Origin: an uncultured Muribaculaceae bacterium
GTDB taxonomy: Bacteria > Bacteroidota > Bacteroidia > Bacteroidales > Muribaculaceae
DNA: 64,000 nt
Assembly: GCA_944321705.1 (NCBI GenBank)
Contig: CALUMG010000003.1
Span: forward strand, 1-64,000
Direction: 5' to 3'
Positions 53,949 through 63,102 of the stretch are shown here, piece after piece. Made by a program: the position numbers and the translations under genes. Each line of letters starts with the position of its first letter. Position 1 is the first letter of the stretch. The notes beneath the pieces are model-generated. The model was not told where the DNA came from, made no database searches, and worked only from the letters and a program-made list of their open reading frames with translations.

Positions 53949-56183
53949 ATGAAAACATGTCTATTTACCCTTATGATGATTTGTGCGACTGCATTTTCTG
54001 TTTGCAGGGCGCAAACTCCCGTCTACCTTGACGATTCGGCACCATTGGATGCCCGTGTGGAAGATGCTTTATCGCGCATGACATTAAGAGAAAAAATCGC
54101 TCTCATCCATGCACAGTCAAAATTCAGCGCACCCGGGGTGCCTCGGCTTGGCATCCCCGAAGTTTGGACTTCCGACGGTCCCCATGGAGTTCGTCCTGAA
54201 GTAAAATGGGACGAATGGGAACAAGCCGGTTGGACCAACGACTCTTGCGTCGCATTCCCTGCTTTGACTTGCCTTGCGGCGACATGGAATACCGAAATGG
54301 CTGCACTTTATGGCAAGTCGATTGGAGAAGAAGCTCGTTACAGAAACAAAGACATACTGTTGGGGCCTGGAGTAAACATCTACCGAACACCTTTGAACGG
54401 TCGCAACTTTGAATACATGGGAGAAGACCCGTATCTTGCTTCACAAATGGTTGTCCCCTATGTTAAAGGCGTGCAATCTTGTGGAGTCGCTACATGCGTA
54501 AAACACTTCGCCCTCAACAACAATGAAATAAACCGTCACACGACAAATGCCATAGTCGACGACCGTGCATTATACGAAATTTACTTGCCGGCCTTCAAAG
54601 CTGCCGTTACCGAAGGGGGCACTTGGTCGATTATGGGAGCTTACAACTTGTATAAGGACCAACACGCCTGCCACAATAGTTACTTGCTTAACGACATCCT
54701 GAAAGGTGAATGGGGCTTTGACGGAGTTGTTGTTTCTGACTGGGGTGGAACTCATGACACATGGCAAGCCATAACCAACGGGCTCGATCTTGAATTTGGC
54801 ACTTGGACCGATGGATTGTCATCAAACTCGAAAAATGCATATGACAATTACTACCTTGCCGACCCATACTTGAAACTTATTGAGGAAGAGAAAATCGGGA
54901 CATCTGAACTTGACGACAAAGCAAGACGCGTGCTGAAATTGATTTTCAGAACAGGAATGAACAAAAACAAGCCTTGGGGTGCCCTTTGTTCTGAGGAACA
55001 TTATGCAGCAGCCAACAAAATCGGATGCGAAGGAATAGTTTTGCTCAAAAACGACAATGACTTGCTGCCAATAGACACCGACAAGGCCAAAAGGATAGCA
55101 GTAATCGGCGAAAATGCCATTAAAATGATGACAGTAGGTGGAGGCAGTTCTTCACTAAAAGTGCAACACGAAGTCCTGCCGCTCGATGGAATCAGGCAAT
55201 TTGCCGGCAATGACATTGAAGTAAGCTACGCAAGAGGATATGTAGGCGACACTTCCACTGTGTTTGATGGAGTTTCTTCAGGTCAAGACATCACCGACAA
55301 CCGCAATGAGGACGAATTGATAAACGAAGCTGTGGAAATCGCCCGGAATGCCGATTATGTCATATTTGTCGGCGGATTGAACAAAAGCAGGTTTCAGGAT
55401 TGCGAAGATTCCGACCGTAAAGGTTTGGAACTTCCTTACGCCCAAAATCGTGTCATAGAAGCCTTGGCAAAAGTTAATGACAATCTCATCGTAGTCAACG
55501 TTTCGGGCAACGCCGTAGCCATGCCTTGGGTCGACGATGTCCCGGCGATATTGCAAGCATGGTATCTCGGCTCGGAAGCAGGCAACTCAATCGCAAAAAT
55601 ACTTTTTGGCATTGAGAACCCATCAGGCAAGTTACCTTTCACTTTCCCTGTAAAACTTGAAGACGTGGCTGCTCACAACATGGGTGAATATCCGGGAACA
55701 AAACGCAATGACGGCAGCGACATTACCGACACACGCTATAATGAAGGCATTTACGTCGGATACCGCTGGCACGACACTCGCCACATAAAACCGCTGTTCG
55801 CTTTCGGACACGGATTGAGTTACACATCATTCAAGTATGGCAAGGTTACGGCTTCCAATTCCGAAATGACTGCAAACGATTCGATAACCTTCTCGGTCGA
55901 TGTCACAAATACCGGTAACCGCGCAGGAGCCGAAGTAGTGCAACTTTACATAAGCGATGAAAAATGCAGCGTGGACCGCCCGGTAAAAGAACTTAAAGGA
56001 TTCAAAAAAATATACCTCAACCCCGGAGAAACTCAAACAGTCTCATTCTCAATATCCAAAGACGCCCTCAGTTTCTTCGATACCGGCACTCATTCTTGGG
56101 TGGCCGAACCGGGAAAATTCACGGCTCATGTAGCCGCAGCAAGCGATGACATACGTTCATCTGTGCAATTTGAATTAAAATAA
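53949..56183 (+). CDS. Secreted GH3 beta-glucosidase/beta-xylosidase family enzyme
   Basis: Hydrolyses terminal beta-linked sugars. The signal peptide is MKTCLFTLMMICATAFSVCRA. The TIM-barrel domain has KHF..NNNE and the nucleophile Asp264 in VVSDWGG. The alpha/beta sandwich domain (about 365-560) starts CEGIVLLKNDNDLLPI. The C-terminal fibronectin-III-like domain (about 620-744) starts VTASNSEMTANDSITFSV. The 744 residues are full length. With no SusC/SusD genes nearby, it is not part of a polysaccharide utilisation locus in this window. Exact specificity cannot be read. Confidence 0.93.
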   Translation: MKTCLFTLMMICATAFSVCRAQTPVYLDDSAPLDARVEDALSRMTLREKIALIHAQSKFSAPGVPRLGIPEVWTSDGPHGVRPEVKWDEWEQAGWTNDSCVAFPALTCLAATWNTEMAALYGKSIGEEARYRNKDILLGPGVNIYRTPLNGRNFEYMGEDPYLASQMVVPYVKGVQSCGVATCVKHFALNNNEINRHTTNAIVDDRALYEIYLPAFKAAVTEGGTWSIMGAYNLYKDQHACHNSYLLNDILKGEWGFDGVVVSDWGGTHDTWQAITNGLDLEFGTWTDGLSSNSKNAYDNYYLADPYLKLIEEEKIGTSELDDKARRVLKLIFRTGMNKNKPWGALCSEEHYAAANKIGCEGIVLLKNDNDLLPIDTDKAKRIAVIGENAIKMMTVGGGSSSLKVQHEVLPLDGIRQFAGNDIEVSYARGYVGDTSTVFDGVSSGQDITDNRNEDELINEAVEIARNADYVIFVGGLNKSRFQDCEDSDRKGLELPYAQNRVIEALAKVNDNLIVVNVSGNAVAMPWVDDVPAILQAWYLGSEAGNSIAKILFGIENPSGKLPFTFPVKLEDVAAHNMGEYPGTKRNDGSDITDTRYNEGIYVGYRWHDTRHIKPLFAFGHGLSYTSFKYGKVTASNSEMTANDSITFSVDVTNTGNRAGAEVVQLYISDEKCSVDRPVKELKGFKKIYLNPGETQTVSFSISKDALSFFDTGTHSWVAEPGKFTAHVAAASDDIRSSVQFELK

Positions 56184-56211
56184 ACTCTTTCAATATTTAA
56201 GAAACATCCGC

Positions 56212-56253
56212 ATGCGCCTTGTCGAATTTGATTTCCGGCAAGGCGCATTTTTT
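56212..56253 (+). terminator. Terminator of the GH3 gene
   Basis: ATGCGCCTTG (56212-56221) pairs perfectly with CAAGGCGCAT (56239-56248), followed by T-rich sequence. Confidence 0.88.
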
Positions 56254-56338
56254 CTCACAAAACGGGCATTTTTCCACATAAAAACGACAAATAAGAACTC
56301 TTTGCTCAAATTTATTTTAAATTTATTGCAAAAATTTA

Positions 56339-56369
56339 TTTGAAAAAAGAAAAATATCATTTATTTTCG
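56339..56369 (+). promoter_or_regulatory. Promoter of the T9SS-sorted protein gene
   Basis: TTTG (56339-56342), 19-nt spacer, TATTTTCG (56362-56369). It sets the start at ATG 56405. Confidence 0.65.
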
Positions 56370-56404
56370 CAATTGCATTATTGTTTAATAAATACCATAA
56401 ACAA

Positions 56405-59400
56405 ATGAAAAAATTAATTACCTATTTATTGTGTGCGACCTTGACTACAGGCAGCATTTACGCTTTCACCCAGAAAGTGCTGCCGGGAAGCGAAAGGGAA
56501 TTGGCCGACAGAGCCATGACCAAAGCGGGAAGAAATGCCGCAGTGCTGAACCAAAGTGCAGAAACTTTTGTTGGAGAAAGAGTACTAACCAAAGCTCAAC
56601 AGCAAGCCATCAATGACTTGAAAGCAAAACCTATCACTCACCGCAAGGGTTCGCCCGTCGCAGTGAAGCCCAAGATGGTGCTACAAAGCGTGCGTCCCTA
56701 TGCCGACAGTGAAAATGCAAAGATTACGATTAACGTGCTTATGGACTGGGGAGATGGTTCCGGTTACCAAATCCTGTTCGACAGCGACCACTCGGTTTAC
56801 GGATTGTCGCTCACTCCACCCTACTCGATCGAGCCTGACACCTATGCCGAATATGAATACAAATTGCCGGCTAATGCTTCGGGCGACTTGGAATCTGGCT
56901 CATGGGTAAATTCAGGAGAAACCCAGTCAATCGAAATTCCGGCCGGAACCTACGATTATGCCGTTGTAAACCCTTCAATGGGCTCCTCCGGTGAAGTTAC
57001 AATATACATTGCCAGCGGAGATGTCTCTTCGGGCGACGACTTCGCATTCTCGGCAGGTGCCGAATATATCTTCACGTTGACCCAGAACGGCAACTACGAC
57101 TTGTGCACACTCGACATAACAGCCCCGGTCGACCTCGCTGTCACCGGCATCTCTTCACCGACATCGGGTACAGGACTGTCGAGCGAAACTGTCTCCGTTA
57201 CCATAGCCAACAATGGCTCGGAAGCCATTTCTTCATTCAACGTGGCGTTGAGCATTGATGGCGGCACTGCCGTGGAAGAGAGCGTGCAACAAACCATCGA
57301 GCCGGGAGCTACGCTGGATTACACGTTGACCAACAAGGCCGACTTGTCGGCTGCCGGAGTCCACACAGTGACAGTCTCGGCCATCGCCGACAATGATGCC
57401 AACCCCGCCAACAACAGCTTCACAAAAACCGTGGCCAATGGCATGCCGGTCGAACCGCCCTACACTTGCGACTTTGAAACCGAAGAAGCCTTCGCCGAGT
57501 GGATGGTCATCGACAACAATGGCGACAACGACAGTTGGGAATTCAACACAGGATTCTATGGCAGTGGCGTAGCCTTAATCGGCTACAACGTCACCGACAA
57601 CCTTGACGATTACCTTGTCACCGTTAATCCGGTAAATCTTGATGCCGGCGAAAACAACATCACATTTGAATACCGTGCCCTTTCAGCAAGCTATGTCGAA
57701 AGCTTTGAAGTGCTCTACGGCAAGACACCCGATGTTGAAGACATGACCGTCATCCGCACGGTTGAAAACTTCAACGAGAACACGGTAAACGTATTCTGCC
57801 CGATTACGTTCAATGCCGATGAAGCAGGAGCCTACTACTTCGCGTTCCATGCCACCTCCATACCCGACCAGATGGGAATGTACATCGACAACGTGACAAT
57901 CGACAAAGGCGCATATCAGGGGACTCCCGACATCGCTGTCGACCGAGTTATACTTCCTACCTCGGCTACCACACTGGGGTCAGAAACCATCGGTGCTGTC
58001 GTTTCCAATGTCGGAACCGACGACATAACTTCATTCACGTTGACCTACACAGTCAATGATTCACCAGTAGGCGTGTCGGAAACCTTCAACACCCCTATAC
58101 CTATGGGAGAATCGGTAACTGTGGAATTCTTGACAACTTCCGATTTCTCGCAAGAGGGTACATACACTGTCACCGTGACAGCCTCCAACGTTGTATCTCA
58201 ATCGGGACAAGAAGACAGCAACGCCGACAACAACTCGGTATCGGGCACAACGACCCACTTCGCGCCAGCCGACGTGCCATTTACCACCGACTTCACCAAT
58301 GAAGAGGATCGTGGCAAGTGGTCGTGTGAAAGCGGATCATGGATTTATGACACAAACTACGAAGCCTTGAACGCATTGATGGGCACGCCTCTCATTTCAC
58401 AGGGCATAAACCTCGAAAGTGGCAAGAGCTATCGCATGACTTACAACTACATGGCCGGAGCCGTATTCCTCATTTGGGAAGTGACCGAAGACTTTGACAT
58501 CCTTTGCGGCCTTGACGGTACTCCTATCGAAGAATGGGAGACAATAGCCTCCTACGAAGGCGTGTACACCAACGACACTTTCGTCACCGACGATGCCATA
58601 TTTGAATGCCCAGAAAGCGGTGTTTACTCTTTTGCCATCGTTCCAAGGACCAACAACGCAAGCATTTACGTCAAGTCGGCCAGCGTCACTGAAATGAGCG
58701 ACTATGACATCTCCATCTCTTCGGTAACTGGCGTGCCGACATTGATTCCTGAATCACAGGCAAGAAACATCAAGCTGAATGTCAACCTTGAGAACCGCGG
58801 CATCAATGCCATCGAGCAAGGCAACATAATCATCATGTTCAACGGCACATCGAGCGTTGCAGGCATGGCATCCATCCCGCAAATAGCTCCGGGCTCCACC
58901 GCATCAGTGCCTGTTGAAGTTTCGGCCATCAACTCGGTTGCCGGCGAAACAGTGACATTCAATGTGATTGCCTCGCTTGGCGCAAGCGTCGTAGACCCCA
59001 ACCAAGACGACAATGAAGTAGCACTCTCGGTTACGTTGACCGAAGAAGAATTGGCTTATGACCATGTGACTGCCGACATGTACAACGACCAATATTCCGT
59101 AGGTGCAGAATCTACGTTGGGTGCAGGCTCGGTATTCAGCATCGGAGCTGAAGATGTGCTCACCGGCATCTCCGTAGGCTGGGGCGCCGTTGACGGGCAA
59201 ATGATAACCTTGCAAGTCTACAAGTGGGATGCTGCCACGATGACCGTAGGCGACTTGGTTCTCGACACCGACGTTGAACAAGGCACCGAAACAGGTCAAA
59301 TCACTTACACATTCGCTCCTCGCCAACTTACACCGGGCGACTACCTCGCAGTGGTTTACTTCATGGGATACCAATTGGTATGTGACTTGAGCAATGACGG

Positions 59401-60640
59401 AATCCTGTATGTAGTATCGGGCAACGTCATCAACACCCAAGTGGGACTTGGCTATCCGGCAATCCGCATGATATTCGGAGAAGGCATTGCCGTTGCAAAA
59501 GATGTTGCTATCACAGACATCCCGTCGCCGGCTATCGAAGGTTTGTTTGCCGACAATGAACCAATCGTCATAAGCGTCGCCAACAACGGCTACGAAGCCG
59601 CTTCGGCCACCCTCAACGTGACAGTGAACGGTAATCCGCTCGAATCTCAAAGCATCGAGCTCAGCGCTTACGCTTCAAGTGAATACACTTTCACCGCCGA
59701 TCTGTCGGAACCCGGTGAATACACCATCGCCGCTTCGGTAGAACTTGAAGGAGATGAAAACACCGAAAACAACGAAATGCAGAAGGTTGTGACCTCGGCA
59801 GAGGCTCTTGACCCATACACAATGGACTTTGAAAGCTGCACCGACTTCGCAGTGTCGGGATTCAATCCTCAATGGACATCGGTTGACGGTGACGAAGCAG
59901 TTGTATACGGATTCCAAGGCATCACATTCCCGATGCCGTCAACAGGAGCATTCGGGTTCATGGCATTCAACCCATTGGCTACAACGCCGGCAATGACCGA
60001 TGTCGCAGGCATCGTGCCTCACGGTGGCAACAAGTTCGGCGCAGCATTTGCAGCTTCTTCGGGAGTAAATGACGACTGGTTGATTTCTCCGCTGCTTGAA
60101 ATGCCGCAAGACGGAGCATCTGTCTCGTTCTTCGTCAAGTCCTATACCGACCAATACGGCCTTGAGAAATACAGAGTGCTCGTGTCCGAAACCGACGACG
60201 CGACGACCAGCTTCACTGAAGTGGAATCGGGCGAAGCTCCTGTCGAGGATTGGGAAGAAGTCAGCGTCGACTTGAGCGAATACGCAGGCAAGAAAATCTA
60301 CATCGCAATACAATGCGTGTCGGAAGATGCATTCATATTCATGCTCGACGACATCGAGGTGAGCAAGCCTGAAGGACAATCTGTCAGCGACAATCTTGCC
60401 GATGCCACTTCGATAACATTGTACCCGAATCCTGCAAGCGAGACGCTCGTCATCAACGCCGCAGGGGCCACAATCAACGAGGTTGCCTTGTATTCGGCTG
60501 CAGGAACGATGGTTTACTCTTCTACCGGAATCAACAAGGCTGACTTCCGCCACAATGTTTCAAGCTATGTACCGGGTATCTACTTTGCAAAAGTAGTCAC
60601 CGACGCAGGTACAAAGACAATGAAATTCATCGTGAAATAA
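56405..60640 (+). CDS. Large secreted protein with CARDB-like and MAM/jelly-roll-like repeats and a T9SS type A sorting domain
   Basis: From ATG 56405 it has 1411 residues and a signal peptide (MKKLITYLLCATLTTGSIYA). The body alternates CARDB-like Ig folds (pattern DIAV..I..P..L.SE..V.NNG...I, seen at least four times) with choice-of-anchor-J or MAM-like domains (pattern PYTCDFE...W...DNNGD..SW, then DYLVTVNPVNL). The last 75 residues (LYPNPASETLVINAAG ... GIYFAKVVTDAG.KTMKFIVK) are a classic T9SS type A C-terminal domain. That tail directs export through the outer membrane and cell-surface attachment. No catalytic domain is seen, so adhesion or matrix binding is likely. The gene is monocistronic. 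Confidence 0.9.
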   Translation: MKKLITYLLCATLTTGSIYAFTQKVLPGSERELADRAMTKAGRNAAVLNQSAETFVGERVLTKAQQQAINDLKAKPITHRKGSPVAVKPKMVLQSVRPYADSENAKITINVLMDWGDGSGYQILFDSDHSVYGLSLTPPYSIEPDTYAEYEYKLPANASGDLESGSWVNSGETQSIEIPAGTYDYAVVNPSMGSSGEVTIYIASGDVSSGDDFAFSAGAEYIFTLTQNGNYDLCTLDITAPVDLAVTGISSPTSGTGLSSETVSVTIANNGSEAISSFNVALSIDGGTAVEESVQQTIEPGATLDYTLTNKADLSAAGVHTVTVSAIADNDANPANNSFTKTVANGMPVEPPYTCDFETEEAFAEWMVIDNNGDNDSWEFNTGFYGSGVALIGYNVTDNLDDYLVTVNPVNLDAGENNITFEYRALSASYVESFEVLYGKTPDVEDMTVIRTVENFNENTVNVFCPITFNADEAGAYYFAFHATSIPDQMGMYIDNVTIDKGAYQGTPDIAVDRVILPTSATTLGSETIGAVVSNVGTDDITSFTLTYTVNDSPVGVSETFNTPIPMGESVTVEFLTTSDFSQEGTYTVTVTASNVVSQSGQEDSNADNNSVSGTTTHFAPADVPFTTDFTNEEDRGKWSCESGSWIYDTNYEALNALMGTPLISQGINLESGKSYRMTYNYMAGAVFLIWEVTEDFDILCGLDGTPIEEWETIASYEGVYTNDTFVTDDAIFECPESGVYSFAIVPRTNNASIYVKSASVTEMSDYDISISSVTGVPTLIPESQARNIKLNVNLENRGINAIEQGNIIIMFNGTSSVAGMASIPQIAPGSTASVPVEVSAINSVAGETVTFNVIASLGASVVDPNQDDNEVALSVTLTEEELAYDHVTADMYNDQYSVGAESTLGAGSVFSIGAEDVLTGISVGWGAVDGQMITLQVYKWDAATMTVGDLVLDTDVEQGTETGQITYTFAPRQLTPGDYLAVVYFMGYQLVCDLSNDGILYVVSGNVINTQVGLGYPAIRMIFGEGIAVAKDVAITDIPSPAIEGLFADNEPIVISVANNGYEAASATLNVTVNGNPLESQSIELSAYASSEYTFTADLSEPGEYTIAASVELEGDENTENNEMQKVVTSAEALDPYTMDFESCTDFAVSGFNPQWTSVDGDEAVVYGFQGITFPMPSTGAFGFMAFNPLATTPAMTDVAGIVPHGGNKFGAAFAASSGVNDDWLISPLLEMPQDGASVSFFVKSYTDQYGLEKYRVLVSETDDATTSFTEVESGEAPVEDWEEVSVDLSEYAGKKIYIAIQCVSEDAFIFMLDDIEVSKPEGQSVSDNLADATSITLYPNPASETLVINAAGATINEVALYSAAGTMVYSSTGINKADFRHNVSSYVPGIYFAKVVTDAGTKTMKFIVK

Positions 60641-60668
60641 AGCATTATCAAATACCATGCATTAGAAA

Positions 60669-60703
60669 AGAGAGCCGGGTCGATGCCCGACTCTCTTTTT
60701 TTG
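60669..60703 (+). terminator. Terminator of the T9SS-sorted protein gene
   Basis: AGAGAG/CTCTCT and CGGG/CCCG form a stem (60669-60696) followed by T7. comF converges from the other side. Confidence 0.88.
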
Positions 60704-60728
60704 CGTTTCCTCTCCTCGTTCAACGCCA

Positions 60729-61421
60729 CTATGACAATCGTGCCACGGCAAGGGTGGCAATCGACATTTTTACACCGGGAATGGCCGACAAAGCCTCAGC
60801 ACACGACAACAATGTCGCTCCAGTTGTCACCACATCATCAACAATCAACACATGACGGCCGCTATATCGCTCGGGACGACCGACGGCAAATATACCTTTC
60901 GTATTCATCAACCGTTCATAAGTTCCCTTGCTTGTCTGCGTTTCATGTTCCTTCACGGCCGACACTACGTTCTCGATGTTGCATCCAAGCACCGAAGCAA
61001 TTCCACGCGCTATGTACTCGCTCTGGTTATATCCACGGGATGCCAACTTGTTTCTGTGCAAAGGCACCGGAACTATCAAGTCTACTCCATTCCATAATCG
61101 ACTGCCGGCAGTTTCCAATGCGAACTGCCTACCCAGCCATTCACCCAGCAAAGGTTGATTATGATACTTTATGTCATGCAATATAGATGCGTAATTGTTT
61201 CCTCGCTCATAGAAAAAATAGCCCGACGCGTTTTCTATCCTTACCTTCCCGGCAAAAAGTTGTTCAACCGCGTTAAATTCACGTTCATGAAAGCCGGTTC
61301 GTGGCAAATCGGCCATGCACATGTCGCAGACATACCGTTCCTGCACATTCAACGCTTTCCCACACACCGGACACAAACGAGGAAAGAACAAATCGACCAA
61401 GTGATTTAAAAGATTTTTCAT
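60729..61421 (-). CDS. comF: ComF family phosphoribosyltransferase-like protein
   Basis: A zinc finger of four cysteines (CPVC at 17-20, CDMC at 32-35) is followed by a type I PRTase domain with VLIVDDVVTTGATL (about 191-204). The family is needed for DNA uptake in naturally competent bacteria and otherwise has no clear role in non-competent ones. The 230 residues are full length. Upstream recX is on the same strand (56-nt gap). Confidence 0.92.
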   Translation of the reverse strand: MKNLLNHLVDLFFPRLCPVCGKALNVQERYVCDMCMADLPRTGFHEREFNAVEQLFAGKVRIENASGYFFYERGNNYASILHDIKYHNQPLLGEWLGRQFALETAGSRLWNGVDLIVPVPLHRNKLASRGYNQSEYIARGIASVLGCNIENVVSAVKEHETQTSKGTYERLMNTKGIFAVGRPERYSGRHVLIVDDVVTTGATLLSCAEALSAIPGVKMSIATLAVARLS

Positions 61422-61477
61422 GGATGTAATAAAAAAAGCAAGATATAGGTTGATACGATATTGTTATTTTCTTCCTT

Positions 61478-61981
61478 CTACATCTCTTCACACGAGTCAT
61501 CACAATCGGCAATCAAGCGACCAGCCATGCGTGCCACCATGTCGGGCTCAAATCCGCGCTGAATGGCAAAACGCATCAATGCGGCCTTTGCCTTCATCTT
61601 TTCTCGCGACCTTACCGTGCGATATTTGGATTGCATCAATTTTTCAAGAGTCGACTCATAGTCTTCAGGCTCAATCTCGTTCATGGCCTCATCGATGACA
61701 TCGGCCGCGACATGCTTCTGTCGCAATGCGTAAGCAATTTTCAGCCGTCCCCAGCCGCCAAATCTGAACTTGTCGCGCACGAATGCCCTCGCATACCTCT
61801 CTTCGTCGAGATACTTCCCTTCCACAAGCCTCGAAACAATCTTGTCGCTATCGGCATCTCCAATGCCCCAGCCTCGCAACTTCGTGCGTATGTCGTATTC
61901 GGCTTGTTCGCTGCGTGAGCACAATGCCGCACATCGGGCTAAAGCATTTTCCGGAGTCAATTGACGTTTATAAACAGGCAT
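61478..61981 (-). CDS. recX: Regulatory protein RecX
   Basis: Inhibitor of RecA filaments. Three tandem three-helix repeats can be seen (e.g. ALCSRSEQAEYDIRTKLRGWGI, YLDEERYARAFVRDKFRFGGWGRLKIAYALRQKHV), as in the RecX family. The start at ATG 61981 (MPVYKRQL) is chosen; 26 upstream codons lack the family pattern. At 167 residues it is typical. recA is not near. Confidence 0.92.
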   Translation of the reverse strand: MPVYKRQLTPENALARCAALCSRSEQAEYDIRTKLRGWGIGDADSDKIVSRLVEGKYLDEERYARAFVRDKFRFGGWGRLKIAYALRQKHVAADVIDEAMNEIEPEDYESTLEKLMQSKYRTVRSREKMKAKAALMRFAIQRGFEPDMVARMAGRLIADCDDSCEEM

Positions 61982-62003
61982 TTCCAAACAAATAATTTTG
62001 CCA

Positions 62004-62507
62004 TTACAAAGCAGACTCGTCCACCCTGAAATATATCTGCACGGTCTCGATATCGGCATTTGTGAACCGATCGGTGATTATGCGTACCGAATCCACCAAA
62101 TTGGTAGAATATTCATAATCCACGACATCATAGTAATACATCGCCCCGCAATCCATCGAAGAGAAATAAGGTATAGGATTGTAATTTATGGTCAATGTAT
62201 CATTATAACGTGGATCGGAAAAAGCCACGGCTTCATGATGGAAAACAAATTGACAATTGTTAGCATTCATCCTCAAAGGCAAATACACTTGCGTTCCCGT
62301 TCCGTTGTACATTATCACAGTGTCGCCCGGGGCTCCGACTCCATAAACGGTCAACGAATCAAGCGATATAGACCGTTTGGACTCGCTTGCATAAAAACAA
62401 GCGAGCGGAATGGCCGTACTATTCTCGTCGCATGTGCTTGGCGTGCACGACAGCACTGCTGCGACACAGGCGACCGTCAACAAGAGCAGTTTCAGAATTT
62501 TCCCCAT
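62004..62507 (-). CDS. Lipoprotein, DUF6452-like
   Basis: A signal peptide with lipobox VAAVLSC (Cys21) precedes a beta-rich domain of about 145 residues with several Cys (CDENSTAIPLACFYA, CGAMYYYDV). The layout resembles DUF6452, a small Bacteroidales family of unknown function. It overlaps the nitroreductase 3' end by 16 nt, so it is read from the same message. Confidence 0.72.
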   Translation of the reverse strand: MGKILKLLLLTVACVAAVLSCTPSTCDENSTAIPLACFYASESKRSISLDSLTVYGVGAPGDTVIMYNGTGTQVYLPLRMNANNCQFVFHHEAVAFSDPRYNDTLTINYNPIPYFSSMDCGAMYYYDVVDYEYSTNLVDSVRIITDRFTNADIETVQIYFRVDESAL

Positions 62508-63043
62508 TTCACTACCTCGTCAATATTCTTTCTCTTCTTTTCAGGTTGTTCGTGCGGATCTTTTGGATATCCTATTGATATGATGGCCACAGGTTCCCAC
62601 TCTTCGGGAATGGAAAGACCTTCTTTCAACGGAACAATGTCGAAGTTTCCAATCCAGCATGCGCCAAGGCCGAGCGTGGCGGTGGCAAGACAAATATTTT
62701 CACAAGCTATTGCAATATCTATGTCCATGCTGTTGCGACCGTCATATCCACGACTCCATGCCTCGTTCTTGTTGCCAAGAGCAACGACGAAAGCACCGGC
62801 GTCGCGAATCCAGTCCCTGTCGTAACTTTTATACACGACTTCCTTCAATTCAGGTTCGTCAATGACAAGAAACTTCCAAGGCTGCTTGTTGCAAGCCGAT
62901 TGTGCATAACGAGCCGTCTCCATTATGGCCATCAGCATTTCACGACTCACCGACGCATTATCGTATCGACGACAAGAATAGCGGCGGCATATCAAATCAA
63001 AAAATTGAGGATATTCTATCATTTCTTCCATTTCAGGTTTCAT
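62492..63043 (-). CDS. Nitroreductase family flavoprotein
   Basis: FMN-dependent NAD(P)H oxidoreductase fold: RRYSCRRYDN binds FMN phosphate, then ARYAQSACNKQPWKFLVI and LGLGACWIGNF. At 183 residues it is a small member of the family. ATG 63043 is preferred; an upstream in-frame GTG at 63067 lies in the -7 box TATTTTTG (63074-63067). The natural substrate (quinone, nitroaromatic, flavin) cannot be told. It is followed by recX and comF through the DUF6452-like gene. Confidence 0.9.
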   Translation of the reverse strand: MKPEMEEMIEYPQFFDLICRRYSCRRYDNASVSREMLMAIMETARYAQSACNKQPWKFLVIDEPELKEVVYKSYDRDWIRDAGAFVVALGNKNEAWSRGYDGRNSMDIDIAIACENICLATATLGLGACWIGNFDIVPLKEGLSIPEEWEPVAIISIGYPKDPHEQPEKKRKNIDEVVKWGKF

Positions 63044-63066
63044 GTAACAAAAAATACTGTTTTCCA

Positions 63067-63074
63067 CAAAAATA
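63067..63074 (-). promoter_or_regulatory. -7 box of the nitroreductase gene
   Basis: TATTTTTG on the minus strand, 23 nt before ATG 63043; no clear -33. Confidence 0.4.
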
Positions 63075-63102
63075 TGTCACATGCGCGCTGTTTGCGGCAT
63101 TA

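Noticed and set aside
58904..59650. 248-codon open frame on the minus strand
   Set aside because: Antisense to the T9SS-sorted protein gene, which has clear domains and its own promoter and terminator.
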